Positions 1-8,200 of a stretch of 64,000 nt of DNA are shown one piece after another; the first letter of the stretch is position 1; each line of letters begins with the position of its first letter. The notes below the pieces were generated by a model that worked only from the letters and a program-made list of their open reading frames with translations, made no database searches and was not told the origin of the DNA. A program made the position numbers and the translations under genes. The stretch comes from a virus, in the IMG/VR virus record IMGVR_UViG_3300020411_003820, positions 1-64,000 of that record; one strand, 5' to 3'.

Positions 1-1231
1 ACATGCGGCCAGGCTTCGATTCGGCGTTGTGTTCAGAACCATCTGCTTCAACGAAAATTTTAGCAGCTAGGGGCTGAGTTTCTTTTGTGTGAGTACCGGT
101 GCGTGTAGTGTCACCACGGGTATTAAAACTAATATGTCCAATATCATCGCCGTCTACCAAATAAGAAGAACCAGTTCTAGAAATAAATATGCCGGCTGTG
201 GGGGATGTGCCGGGATTGTTTGAGATAGCAAAAGGCGCCTTCAGGTTGGCTTCATTGCCCATGTTGATTGAAACATGATCAGGGACTAATACATTGTTGG
301 AACCAACGGCTACTCGAAACGCTGGTACACTATCGTTTTTTAAAGCTTTAGAGCCGCTGACAACGATTCCGCCAGTCATTTCCATATTACTACCGTCAAA
401 AGACAGATTTGCTTCGCCATTAACTGTTGTAGAGTTAACAGATGTTATAATTCTATTATCTCCAGAGTTGTTATAAGTTGTAATAGGGACAGAAATACTA
501 TCGGCAATTGCTGTTTTAATTTGATTATAAGTTAAATTTTTAATAGAGTCACTGTCACTTGAATCGGCAATAATAAACTCATCATTATTAGATGGTCCGC
601 CGCCCTTGTTGGTTGTGCTTGCTGCGTCTACTTGTAAAGTTTGTCCGGTAAACTTAAGTCCACCATTAGAAGCTGTTAAAACTTGAACACCTTGTCCATC
701 AACAATAATACCTGTTCCGCCAGTAACTTGTAATTCAGGCCCGTGACCGGAGGTTGCCGGCGCAACGTGGACACTACTAGACAATCCAATTCCCAAAACA
801 AGATTCGAAGCAGACAATCTGTTAGCAAGACCATCATAGTTAGTGGCTGCAAGATGATCAGGATTTAATATTATTCCAGTTAAACCATGCGCAGAGCCAG
901 AAAAAGTTGAGCCTGTTATGTGACCAGTTGTGGTTAAATAAGTTGTATCATTGCCGGGTGACAGTGTGATAGTAACAGTTTGTTCGGCTGTCAAAGTTCC
1001 ATCGCCATCAGAAGTTAAAACTCGGTTTGCGGCATCGGATCCAATTAATGTTTTTAAAGGCTTGATTTCTTGGCTATGTGTTGAGTCCCATATTCCACTA
1101 GCAGTAATATTGCTAGTGAAAGTTTTGGTGCCTCCTACCGATTGGTTTCGCCATATATCGACTAAACTCTCGATAGAGCCAGTTGACGAATTTGAAAATT
1201 CTACTCTTCCTTTGATAATGTTATAAGCCAT
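1..1231 (-). CDS. Tail-fibre-like virion protein, 3' end beyond window
   Basis: The frame opens with ATG at 1231 and stays open to base 2, giving at least 410 residues; the C-terminus lies outside the window. The start MAYNIIKGRV resembles the MAYKFQFG start of the next gene. The body is rich in Ser, Thr, Gly and Asn, with short beta-type repeats and ISGS/TGS motifs typical of trimeric fibre shafts. Near the edge it reads KIFVEADGSEHNAESKPGRM, a form I know from phage fibres just ahead of an S74-type intramolecular chaperone domain, so a self-cleaving C-terminal chaperone probably follows (inference). A terminator (1265-1298) and an ACTATTTA motif (1254-1261) lie upstream, so it may be transcribed separately. 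Host-binding fibre or related appendage is the likely role. Confidence 0.7.
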   Translation of the reverse strand, partial: MAYNIIKGRVEFSNSSTGSIESLVDIWRNQSVGGTKTFTSNITASGIWDSTHSQEIKPLKTLIGSDAANRVLTSDGDGTLTAEQTVTITLSPGNDTTYLTTTGHITGSTFSGSAHGLTGIILNPDHLAATNYDGLANRLSASNLVLGIGLSSSVHVAPATSGHGPELQVTGGTGIIVDGQGVQVLTASNGGLKFTGQTLQVDAASTTNKGGGPSNNDEFIIADSSDSDSIKNLTYNQIKTAIADSISVPITTYNNSGDNRIITSVNSTTVNGEANLSFDGSNMEMTGGIVVSGSKALKNDSVPAFRVAVGSNNVLVPDHVSINMGNEANLKAPFAISNNPGTSPTAGIFISRTGSSYLVDGDDIGHISFNTRGDTTRTGTHTKETQPLAAKIFVEADGSEHNAESKPGRM

Positions 1232-1253
1232 AGTTGCGGTACCTTCCTCTCAC

Positions 1254-1261
1254 TAAATAGT
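1254..1261 (-). promoter_or_regulatory. ACTATTTA motif upstream of fibre-like gene
   Basis: Minus-strand ACTATTTA lies 23 nt before the ATG at 1231, just downstream of the terminator at 1265-1298, where a new promoter would be expected. The same octamer precedes several other genes. A phage-specific late promoter element is possible but unproven. Confidence 0.3.
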
Positions 1262-1264
1262 ATG

Positions 1265-1298
1265 AAAAAAAAGGATGCCCCCCTTTCGAGAGACATCC
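1265..1298 (-). terminator. Intrinsic terminator with GAAA tetraloop
   Basis: On the minus strand an 11-bp stem (bases 1298-1273, with three G-U pairs) is closed by a GAAA tetraloop and followed by eight T residues (1272-1265). It lies directly after the stop of the 478-aa gene at 1328, so it should end transcription coming from the right. Confidence 0.9.
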
Positions 1299-1327
1299 AA
1301 AAAAGAAATTATTAAAACAATGTCGGC

Positions 1328-2764
1328 CTAGTAGATTACCCACTTACCATCAGAGTTAGAATAAACCATAGATACAGCACCATGTGGTGATTCGATACGC
1401 GCTTCGGAGAATCCATCAATTTCGTCGGCTTGGCCAACGGAAGATGAGATTTTAACGTAGTTAGTAGAGCTAACACCTGCTGGGGCTTTAACGATAACAA
1501 CATCGCCGGCTGAACCAGAAGGAAGAATTAACAAACTAGAACCAGTTACTTCCGTAGTCATGTAGTTAATACCAGTTGAAAGCACAAAGTTACCGGCTTC
1601 AGCAGCTGGAACGTGAGTAGCAGTCATGCTGTCACCACCTGTGGTATCAACAGAAAGAACACCGTTAGTAGCAGTAATACCTGTACCCGCAATTGCTGAT
1701 GCGTAGCTTGAGAATGAACCAAGCTTCATTAAGCCAGTGGCTTCATCATGATAGAGAAGGCTACCAGTGGTTAAGCCCATGATTTCGTCTACCGAAGTAG
1801 CGTCCATTGCGTTCTTGTTAAGATACTGTGGTCCGTTAAGAGAAGCAGAGCCAAAGATAAGTTGGTTGGAAGAAACTAAGTGAAGTGTCGAGTCACCAGA
1901 ACCAGAAATAACTCCAGCAGCGCTAATGGTTGTAAGAGCGCCAGGGCCGAAGCTAGAGGCTCCTTCAACACTTAAAGTGCTTGAAGCTGAAAGAGTAGTA
2001 AACTCAGCAGCTGCTGGAGTAGTGCCACCAATTGCAGTGTTATCGATAGTACCAGCGTTAAGATCAACAGTAGCAGCAGTAACCTTATCAGTTGTAAGGT
2101 TTAAAGATGTCAACGCAGCAGACGAAGACAAAGTGGTGAATTTACCAGAAGACTGGGTAGTGGCACCAACTGTTGCGTTGTCAATCGCGCCACCATTAAT
2201 GTCAGCGTCATCGACAACAATACGATTAATAGTAGCCTTGTAGATAGTGTTTTCAGCAGAAGATGAAATAACACCAGCAGCCGAGACAGTCGTTTGTTGA
2301 CCCGCACCAAAACGAAGAACACCTTCGAAATCATTTGCAGCAGAAGATGAAATAACACCAACAGCAGAAACTGTGGTTTGGTTTTCAGTACCGAAGCGTA
2401 CAGCGCCTGGAAGATCAACTTGACCAGAAGCTGAAAGAGCACCAGCAACGCTAACTGAGTCACGTGCAAGCGTAATAAGGTCAGCATCACCATTGACACC
2501 GATGGTACCGTTTTGCATGATCATCAACTTGCGACCATTGAGATCGAGAGAAGACGAAAGATCACCATTAATGTCAAGACGATCCTCGCTGAGTTGAAGT
2601 AGATCAACGTCAGTACTGGTACCAATGACACCGACAGCATCAAGAATAAGTTCTTTACCAGAAACTCTTCCTGAACCTGAGATTGTGGACTCACCAACTA
2701 CCGCTTCTTCGAATGTCGTTGAACCGCTAAGTTTGGTGGTACCAAATTGAAATTTATAAGCCAT
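1328..2764 (-). CDS. Repeat-rich fibre/collar-like virion protein, 478 aa
   Basis: The 478-residue product is almost free of Cys and rich in Ser, Ala, Thr and Gly. It contains diverged repeats: TTVSAVGVISSS, TTVSAAGVISSS and TTISAAGVISGS recur at residues ~130-300, and a second unit, IDNATVGATT...FTTLSSS, recurs as IDNTAIGGTT...FTTLSAS. This is typical of beta-structured phage shafts. The last ~80 residues form a module (LPSGSAGD...IDGF...YSNSDGKWVIY) shared with the C-termini of the next two upstream genes. The SD is GGAGGG before ATG. Fibre, whisker or baseplate appendage is likely; the exact position in the virion cannot be read. Confidence 0.7.
   Translation of the reverse strand: MAYKFQFGTTKLSGSTTFEEAVVGESTISGSGRVSGKELILDAVGVIGTSTDVDLLQLSEDRLDINGDLSSSLDLNGRKLMIMQNGTIGVNGDADLITLARDSVSVAGALSASGQVDLPGAVRFGTENQTTVSAVGVISSSAANDFEGVLRFGAGQQTTVSAAGVISSSAENTIYKATINRIVVDDADINGGAIDNATVGATTQSSGKFTTLSSSAALTSLNLTTDKVTAATVDLNAGTIDNTAIGGTTPAAAEFTTLSASSTLSVEGASSFGPGALTTISAAGVISGSGDSTLHLVSSNQLIFGSASLNGPQYLNKNAMDATSVDEIMGLTTGSLLYHDEATGLMKLGSFSSYASAIAGTGITATNGVLSVDTTGGDSMTATHVPAAEAGNFVLSTGINYMTTEVTGSSLLILPSGSAGDVVIVKAPAGVSSTNYVKISSSVGQADEIDGFSEARIESPHGAVSMVYSNSDGKWVIY
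2256..2423 (-). repeat. 84-bp in-frame tandem repeat inside fibre-like gene
   Basis: Two direct copies with an 84-bp (28-codon) period start at 2256 and 2340. Both begin with the plus-strand sequence GCAGAAGATGAAATAACACC. They encode the TTVSA(V/A)GVISSSA units, and a more diverged third unit lies near 1905. This is protein-level shaft repetition and not a CRISPR or mobile element. Confidence 0.75.
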
Positions 2765-2796
2765 TTATAAAACCCTCCATTTTAAAAATTGATTTT

Positions 2797-2804
2797 TAAA
2801 TAGT
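2797..2804 (-). promoter_or_regulatory. ACTATTTA motif upstream of 478-aa gene
   Basis: The octamer sits in the 114-nt gap between 2764 and 2879, 33 nt before ATG. The gap also holds a short ACCC/GGGT hairpin near 2850-2862 and otherwise shows no feature. Confidence 0.3.
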
Positions 2805-2878
2805 TTAGATGAAGTGCATCAACATTCAATTAAATTGAAAATATCACACCCATCGCGGGTAAATAGACCAATCAGCCG

Positions 2879-3661
2879 TTAGTAGACATAGTACCGATCC
2901 ACGCCATTACAATAAAGCGAAAGAGATGCATAAGGTGATTCCAAAACTAGTGAATTTTCACCGTCGATTGTTTGAGAACCGTGAGCCAAAATTGTTATGT
3001 TGTTGGTCCCTGCATTGCCGCCTTCATCCTTTATAATGTATGTGTGTCCATCAGTTAATACTGCTGCATCAGGTAATCTCAATTCTATAGCAGCACTGTT
3101 TGAATCCATACCAATATAGTAATCATCTACAGACGCGGTAATTGTTGCTGTTGATGTTCTGTGGTGGAGTACAACACCTCCTGAAATTTGTAAGCGGCAC
3201 CCAACAAAACTAGAAGCCGAAATATTTAAACTAGCTGAAATAGCGCCACTAACAGCTATAGCATGATCAGGTGGTGTCGCACCGCCGATTGCTATACTAC
3301 TTGTGGTGGCTGCTAAATTATTACTGAGTTCGGTAAATATACCACCGCCCTCACCAGTACCGGGCACATTTGTTAAAAATCGGCCATCCCCTATAAAAAA
3401 TGATGACGATATACCAACACTAGCTGATAGTTCTCCGGTAACCGTAAGTCTAGAACCATTAAAAGTTAAATTTGATTGACCTGTGAGTTTATATGCATCA
3501 GTGCCAATTGTTGTTAGATTATGCTGATCTGGGTTTGAGGTGATTTTAAGAACGTGTTGTAGTTCTTTTCCATCACCCACAAAAGCACTAGAAGAAATCT
3601 GACCATCTGCCAGTAATTGACCGGGAAGTAATACGTTTCCCGATAAGACATTATACCCCAT
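2879..3661 (-). CDS. Fibre-like virion protein with shared C-terminal module, 260 aa
   Basis: The 260-aa protein starts MGYNVLSGNVLLPGQ and carries two copies of a short unit, ISSSAFVGDGKELQHV and ISSSFFIGDGRFLTNV, a 'SSxFxGDGxxLxxV' motif often seen in phage fibre shafts. A third variant reads NISASSFVG. Residues ~170-260 form the terminal module: a LPDA strand, YIIKDEGG, QTIDGENS and SLYCNGVDRYYVY. It matches the ends of the 478-aa and 267-aa proteins. It is separated from the next gene by 36 nt. Function is inferred as a virion surface or appendage component; no enzymatic motif is visible. Confidence 0.65.
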   Translation of the reverse strand: MGYNVLSGNVLLPGQLLADGQISSSAFVGDGKELQHVLKITSNPDQHNLTTIGTDAYKLTGQSNLTFNGSRLTVTGELSASVGISSSFFIGDGRFLTNVPGTGEGGGIFTELSNNLAATTSSIAIGGATPPDHAIAVSGAISASLNISASSFVGCRLQISGGVVLHHRTSTATITASVDDYYIGMDSNSAAIELRLPDAAVLTDGHTYIIKDEGGNAGTNNITILAHGSQTIDGENSLVLESPYASLSLYCNGVDRYYVY

Positions 3662-3697
3662 CTATATCAGCCCTCTAATATAATTATACAATTATAA

Positions 3698-4501
3698 TTA
3701 GAAGACAAACCAGTTAGAGCCATTAGAATAGATATTAATAGCAGTCATTGTGCCCGTCATTTCATAAAATGATAGCCCATCGATGGTCTCACCAGCCGAA
3801 GCAGAGACCAAAATGGCGCCCGGGCATTCCTCTGTTGGCTGTCGTGAGCCAGTAAACTCATCTTTAATCATTAAGACCGCACCAGTCATCGGTGAGTACA
3901 CACCGCCCGCGCTACCTGGCGATGGTGCATTTGCACTGGCTGGAGGCGAAGAAGATGTGGCTGATGGTAAATAAATCACTACTGGCCACCCTTCACCACT
4001 GTATCCTTTTACACCTAATATATGATCTGCCATCGAAGCAGAATGATAAGTTATTGAGCCTTGCTGACCTTGAGCGGGACTTAAAGACCTATAATTCATT
4101 CTAAAGCCACCAACGTTTATTGACTGACTAGCATGAAGATTAACCGTAAATGCGGTGGCGCCGGCGCGTTGGCCAATGTGTAAGCTTCCAGTTCTAACGT
4201 GATGATCATCATTAGTATTACCAAAACGGGTAGAACCGCTTGCATCAATTCTTGTGATGTCTTCAAAGTGGTAACTACTAGCAGATATTGCACCGGATAT
4301 AAAAAATGTACCTGTTAAGATAAGACTACTTTCAGTTCCGCCAGCATTAGGCACAGAACCATTGAAGTTATACATAAAGAAATCAGACCCAGAGAGACCT
4401 TTCGCTCCGGTCATAAACATAACTGATCCAGTTACACCATCGGTATCGACGTGTCCCGGATCTTCATCACAGTTTACGTATGCCCATCCAAATCTTGACA
4501 T
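3698..4501 (-). CDS. Fibre-like virion protein with shared C-terminal module, 267 aa
   Basis: The 267-aa product starts MSRFGWAYVNCDEDPGHVD. It has a Ser/Gly/Ala-rich central part and a loop rich in Pro and Ser (SSSPPASANAPSPGSAGG). The C-terminal module (VLMIKDEFTG ... AGETIDGLSFYEM ... IYSNGSNWFVF) is homologous by eye to those of the 260-aa and 478-aa proteins. The gene starts 3 nt after the stop of the 158-aa gene, so the two are probably co-translated. The three neighbours look like a duplicated set of appendage proteins that share a tip or attachment domain and differ at the N-terminus. Confidence 0.65.
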   Translation of the reverse strand: MSRFGWAYVNCDEDPGHVDTDGVTGSVMFMTGAKGLSGSDFFMYNFNGSVPNAGGTESSLILTGTFFISGAISASSYHFEDITRIDASGSTRFGNTNDDHHVRTGSLHIGQRAGATAFTVNLHASQSINVGGFRMNYRSLSPAQGQQGSITYHSASMADHILGVKGYSGEGWPVVIYLPSATSSSPPASANAPSPGSAGGVYSPMTGAVLMIKDEFTGSRQPTEECPGAILVSASAGETIDGLSFYEMTGTMTAINIYSNGSNWFVF

Positions 4502-4504
4502 ATA

Positions 4505-4981
4505 CTACCCAATCCCGTCGTAAGAGCCTGACCAACTAATGTTATTACCCGGCTCTAGTTGCCATTCGTTTTTAGAACCTGTATGTGGATTTACTTGGCT
4601 TGGATCAATACTGGTTAATCCCGCAACAACTGATAATCCCATTTCATTAGTAATTGAGCCGACAGATGCCGTGTGATCGCTGCCACTGAGATAAATACGA
4701 CTTACCTTTACTTCAAGACGTTCCGAAGTAGAACCGCTGGGAATAACAAAATAATTGTTGATGGCAGGATCAAAGGCGTTAGGTCCGAAGCCAACTTTAG
4801 CAGAGCCGGAACCGTTGTTGATAATTTTGATCCATCTAGTAACGTAAGGAAAGTTGACAACCCTTTGGGCTTCAACAGCATCAATACCTCCCGATGCAAA
4901 GGGGCGGCCACTAACTTGATAAGCGGGAGCATGATTAACTCCTACTCTCATGTGCCATGAAGAATCTGACCAATTTGACAT
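4505..4981 (-). CDS. Small putative virion protein, 158 aa
   Basis: A 158-aa protein of unknown function, starting MSNWSDSSWHMRVGVNHAPAY. The middle (VTRWIKIINNGSGSAKVGFG ... YFVIPSGSTSERLEVKVSRIYLSGSD) reads like an all-beta domain of the kind found in phage decoration or adaptor proteins, and the C-terminus is Gly/Ser-rich (ISWSGSYDGIG). Its place in a run of fibre-like genes suggests a structural role. ATG at 4981 has the SD TTTGGAG. An AT-rich leader with ATATAAAT (4995-5003) and ACTATTTA (5013-5020) lies in the 41-nt gap upstream. No catalytic motif is seen. Confidence 0.6.
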   Translation of the reverse strand: MSNWSDSSWHMRVGVNHAPAYQVSGRPFASGGIDAVEAQRVVNFPYVTRWIKIINNGSGSAKVGFGPNAFDPAINNYFVIPSGSTSERLEVKVSRIYLSGSDHTASVGSITNEMGLSVVAGLTSIDPSQVNPHTGSKNEWQLEPGNNISWSGSYDGIG

Positions 4982-5012
4982 ATTAAAACTCCAAAATTTA
5001 TATCATTCGTAG

Positions 5013-5020
5013 TAAATAGT
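5013..5020 (-). promoter_or_regulatory. ACTATTTA motif upstream of 158-aa gene
   Basis: It lies between the bS21 stop (5023) and the ATG at 4981, 32 nt before the start. A TATAAAT stretch, reminiscent of the T4 late consensus TATAAATA, lies about 15 nt further downstream. Either could be a late promoter; neither is a full match to T4. Confidence 0.3.
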
Positions 5021-5022
5021 AT

Positions 5023-5262
5023 CTAATTTTTTCTTCTACTACGTTTTTCTAACAGTCGCTTTCGTTTAAGTTCCTGTCTTTTTCTTTCACGTGCAGCGCG
5101 TGCGCGTTTATCTCGCTTCTTTTCAGAAGGCTTTTTGTATCGCTGTTTATCTTTGTACTTTTCAACAATTCTTTCTTTTTTGCATTTTTTAATAAATCTT
5201 CTAATCATTCTTTCGTGATTGCCACGACACTCTTTAGATTTAACTACAACATTACAAGCCAT
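5023..5262 (-). CDS. rpsU: Phage-encoded ribosomal protein bS21
   Basis: A 79-aa, very basic protein with the bS21 layout: an N-terminal strand (ACNVVVKSKECRGNHERM), the core helix RRFIKKCKKERI (residues 21-32), and RYKKPSEKKRDK (41-52), matching the family pattern RRFKxxCxKxGI...Y.KPSxxRRxK. An Arg/Lys-rich tail follows. At 79 residues it is slightly longer than most bacterial copies (about 57-71). bS21 sits on the 30S platform near the anti-Shine-Dalgarno region and is known in several cultivated and metagenomic phages, where it is thought to swap into host ribosomes (established for the family, inferred here). ATG lies 1 nt after the stop of the upstream gene, so translation is likely coupled. 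Confidence 0.88.
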   Translation of the reverse strand: MACNVVVKSKECRGNHERMIRRFIKKCKKERIVEKYKDKQRYKKPSEKKRDKRARAARERKRQELKRKRLLEKRSRRKN

Positions 5263-5263
5263 A

Positions 5264-5707
5264 CTATTTCCGATTCATTCCTTTCCAAACTTCTGTTGCA
5301 CCGCCCAAAAGCGAGCTAATGTCAACACCCGAATCATTTGGCGCGCCTAAATCTACAGAACCTTGAGGTTGTGGCGCTGCTTCATAATTTGACATGGGGG
5401 TTGTGCCTTCAAACAAATCAACACCATTGTAAGCATCAGAGCTAACCGCTTCTAATAACTTCTTTCTGTGTTCCTTCATTTTTGCACGTGCATCGTCTTG
5501 ACGTTGCTTTCTGTGTTGCATTTCATGCTTTTCGTCAAACAAGCGTTCGCTTCGTTTTTGCGCTTTAGTCTCGGTAACCAGATTACCTTGCATGCCTTTG
5601 GCAACTTCTGAAACAACATTAGACAAGACGCCCTCTTCTATAAGAACTTCGTGAATGCATTCTTTCACCAATGGTTTGATTAATCTTTTTAAATCAGCTT
5701 TTTTCAT
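5264..5707 (-). CDS. Charged, tag-bearing head-region protein, 147 aa
   Basis: A 147-aa hydrophilic protein. The N-terminus MKKADLKRLIKPLVKECIHE continues VLIEEGVLSNVVSEVAKGM and resembles the MKITxxQLKQIIxEE tags found elsewhere in the window; I-x-E sites (IHE, IEE) follow the helix. Residues ~45-90 form a charged coiled-coil-like stretch (QKRSERLFDEKHEMQHRKQR) and the C-terminus is Gly/Pro-rich. It overlaps the preceding large gene by ATGA (5704-5707). Lying just downstream of the prohead protease, it may be a prohead core or cargo protein cut by that protease (inference). I do not recognise a named family. Confidence 0.55.
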   Translation of the reverse strand: MKKADLKRLIKPLVKECIHEVLIEEGVLSNVVSEVAKGMQGNLVTETKAQKRSERLFDEKHEMQHRKQRQDDARAKMKEHRKKLLEAVSSDAYNGVDLFEGTTPMSNYEAAPQPQGSVDLGAPNDSGVDISSLLGGATEVWKGMNRK

Positions 5708-7581
5708 AATTTCCTCTTTTTAATTCCAGCTAAAGTTTGTAAACGCTCAAACGATTCTGTTAGTTCCGAAGGTTCCGGTTTTGATTCTCTTGGTGCTGGA
5801 ATCGCTCTTCTTAGCTTATCAACTGACTGTTTTAGCTCATTTGCAGACGCACCAATACTATCAGGAATCCCCGGTACCGACGCTAGTTTTTCTACACCAC
5901 CTAAAACAGTATCGATCCAGTAGTCACCATCATCTTGTTTCTTATAAATGGCGGCGGATATCCACTCTTCTGGTACATTTTCTATTAATTCTTTTGTAGC
6001 GGAGCCGGCCTTAGCTAAATCTTTAGCAGCCTTTGCAGATTTCATTGTTGTAATCGCGGCTTTCGCGTTCTTAGCAGAACCAAAAGTCTTGATTAGAAGT
6101 CGTCCGCCTTTGAAGCTAGCAGGTCCGACTTTTGCTGCTAATTTTGCTCCGATGGGTCCGAGCTTTCCTAACTTCGATGCTTTTCCAACAACTGGCGCCA
6201 GTGCTATAATATCTAACAATGCAGCTGACATTTTGCCGCGAACCAAATTGAAAACAAGACTACCGAGAGTAGCTGCGCTTGGAATTAAAGTTGCTTCAAA
6301 AGCAGGATTTATGCCCGCTGCAGACACCGTATTCAAGGCTGCTTCAATTCCTAATTCAAGTTTACCGAGAGTGCTGAGTTCTTCTTTATCTTCGCCATCT
6401 TCTGCAGATCGCGCAGTGCCGGTCTCGGTAGGTTCATCAGAAGTATCTTCGTCTTCGCCCGGTGTAGGCTCAGGTTTTGGTGCCGGTGGACTAAATTTAA
6501 CAGTATTTAATTTAGCCCATTTTTTAATCAGCTTTTCAAGTTTTTGATTTACCTCAGAACTTAAATTAAAAGAATTAATCAAATCATTTAATTGTCTTGT
6601 GGTTTCAGGTGAATATGTTCTTGGGGCGCGCTCTGGATCTCCGATTGCCTCCAATACTATGTCGTCTTGTTCGGTAGCTTGAAGCATAAATGACAACAAT
6701 TGACTTATTTGCTCACGACTTAGTGCTTTGGCTAATCCGGAATTCTTTAGCATATTGATTAATGAATCATCATAAACTTCACTGTTAATGCCCGCAATGG
6801 CCATTTCGGGTTCTGGTAGCGTTATTTCACCTTCGTCATCATCTGGGCTTGCTGGCGCTTCAGGTTCAGGCTTTGGTTCCGGTGCTGCCTTCGGCGCGGC
6901 AGGCTCTGAATCACTAGGGGGCATCGGATCCGGCAGCGGTTCTGACTCTGTTGGTTTTTCTTTTTCTTGGTCATACATACTAATAGCTTTAAAATCTTCT
7001 ATATCTAACTCAATCGGCTCTATTCCTTGAGCCTCAAGATCATCAGCAACCTCTGGAACGGTTGCTGCTAGTAGTTGTACATCTATTGGGCGCCCTAATA
7101 ATTTTTCAGCAGCTATAACAACACTGTACGCAAAAACTGCGCCAACTGCATAGTCTTCGTCCGGTACATATCCGCTTGGATGATGTTCCGGGTTGTCGGA
7201 CCATTCCACGTTGTTCCCGGGGGCTCTGTCAATAAAATCTTCTATACGTAACGAAATGGGATGTCCACGTTCATCAAAAAAGGAGAAAAATGTTCTTGGA
7301 CGCCGTGTTAACAACTCTTCTTTATAGCTAGCTAACGAAAGAAAATCACCTTCTTCAACCTTTTTTTGGGCGAAGTCCCGCGCAAGGCGCTCCACATTGC
7401 TTTGAATCCAATCTCTAACTTTCGGATCCAAGACCTTGATGTGTTCGGTCCCGGGCGCTGCATTCGCCGCTGCCAATAGCTCAGCGTGTTCCGAGTCAAA
7501 GGGTTTATCTACTTTAGGCTCTTGTTCTTGTTCTTTTATAAACTTTTGCCAGTTCTCATTTATTTGTTTATAGCTGTTCAC
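5704..7581 (-). CDS. Large tag-bearing protein in scaffold/core position, ~625 aa
   Basis: This is the second gene after the portal-protease group, where T4-type phages usually place core or scaffold genes. The N-terminus contains ENWQKFIKEQEQE, close to the FENWRKxI tags at 18-20 kb, with an I-K-E site. I prefer GTG at 7581 (MNSYKQINENW), which sits nearer to the tag; ATG at 7599 would add six residues and a 32-nt overlap. A long acidic, Pro/Glu-rich linker (~220-265) and a second one (~375-410) separate globular parts. Residues ~415-540 contain hydrophobic and Ala/Gly/Lys-rich helices (SALLDIIALAPVVGKASKLG) that could enter membranes. Possible roles are scaffold or core protein, or ejected internal protein. 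No enzyme motif is visible. Confidence 0.6.
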   Translation of the reverse strand: MNSYKQINENWQKFIKEQEQEPKVDKPFDSEHAELLAAANAAPGTEHIKVLDPKVRDWIQSNVERLARDFAQKKVEEGDFLSLASYKEELLTRRPRTFFSFFDERGHPISLRIEDFIDRAPGNNVEWSDNPEHHPSGYVPDEDYAVGAVFAYSVVIAAEKLLGRPIDVQLLAATVPEVADDLEAQGIEPIELDIEDFKAISMYDQEKEKPTESEPLPDPMPPSDSEPAAPKAAPEPKPEPEAPASPDDDEGEITLPEPEMAIAGINSEVYDDSLINMLKNSGLAKALSREQISQLLSFMLQATEQDDIVLEAIGDPERAPRTYSPETTRQLNDLINSFNLSSEVNQKLEKLIKKWAKLNTVKFSPPAPKPEPTPGEDEDTSDEPTETGTARSAEDGEDKEELSTLGKLELGIEAALNTVSAAGINPAFEATLIPSAATLGSLVFNLVRGKMSAALLDIIALAPVVGKASKLGKLGPIGAKLAAKVGPASFKGGRLLIKTFGSAKNAKAAITTMKSAKAAKDLAKAGSATKELIENVPEEWISAAIYKKQDDGDYWIDTVLGGVEKLASVPGIPDSIGASANELKQSVDKLRRAIPAPRESKPEPSELTESFERLQTLAGIKKRKL

Positions 7582-8176
7582 TGTCCGACAATACCTCATT
7601 CAATAACTCGTTGATGCGCTCTTTTCTGGTGCCTTCGTGTAAGTCTTTAGCTTCACGCATCATGAATGCGCCGGGTGTTGATGGTTCAGAAACAATGTCA
7701 AAGCAGACTAGTTCAAAATCTTCTTGAACGATTGATCTACCGTTTTGCTCTACGACGGAACCAGTACCGCGAGATGAAATACCAATAGCGCAACCACCTT
7801 CAACAAGTGCGCGCAGGGTTTTGCCGGCTGGGGTGTCAAGTACTTGAATCTTGCCCATAACCTTCTTGCCTTCCATCCAGATGGCTGTAACTTTATGTGC
7901 AACATGTTGTAGCGAAACTTCGACTTTATCGGGATGGTCTAACTCGCCTAATGCTCGTCCAGATTCTACAAGTTTAGAATACTTTTGCACTTCTCGACTT
8001 AAAACATTTTCGGTATAAACGCGGCCATTGCCATTTTCAGTTTCGCACATTTGCATAAGACCAGATAAAATCATGCCACCATTGGCAACAAATTTTTTCT
8101 CAGCCTCTGTCAACAAATCTTGACATACGCCACCATCACAAAGTTCATAATATTCTCTGAGTAATTTCTTACCCAT
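7568..8176 (-). CDS. gp21: Prohead core protease, T4 gp21-type (S80 family)
   Basis: A 202-aa serine protease that should mature the prohead. The visible motifs fit the T4 gp21 family: GELDHP with His81, GISSRGTGS with Ser134/135, and CFDIVSEPSTPGA with Asp160. The N-terminal NGRVYTENVL strand is also typical. In T4 the enzyme cuts core and internal proteins after (I/L)-x-E and frees the capsid interior for DNA. Here it lies downstream of the portal and next to tagged proteins that carry such sites. Length is normal for the family. The C-terminus (LNEVLSDSEQL) overlaps the next gene. Confidence 0.9.
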   Translation of the reverse strand: MGKKLLREYYELCDGGVCQDLLTEAEKKFVANGGMILSGLMQMCETENGNGRVYTENVLSREVQKYSKLVESGRALGELDHPDKVEVSLQHVAHKVTAIWMEGKKVMGKIQVLDTPAGKTLRALVEGGCAIGISSRGTGSVVEQNGRSIVQEDFELVCFDIVSEPSTPGAFMMREAKDLHEGTRKERINELLNEVLSDSEQL

Positions 8177-8200
8177 AGCTAAGAACCTTTACAGCAGCGT

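Noticed and set aside
2256-2423. CRISPR-like direct repeats
   Set aside because: The repeats are in frame, two to three diverged copies, and encode fibre shaft units; there are no spacers and no cas genes.
1-4501. Possible diversity-generating retroelement near the fibre genes
   Set aside because: No reverse transcriptase and no template/variable repeat pair are visible; repeats are ordinary shaft repeats.
5948-6547. Long plus-strand open frame (199 codons) opposite the 625-aa gene
   Set aside because: It is antisense to an Ala/Lys/Gly-rich coding region, has no SD and lies on the strand with no other supported gene. The other plus-strand frames are rejected for the same reason.
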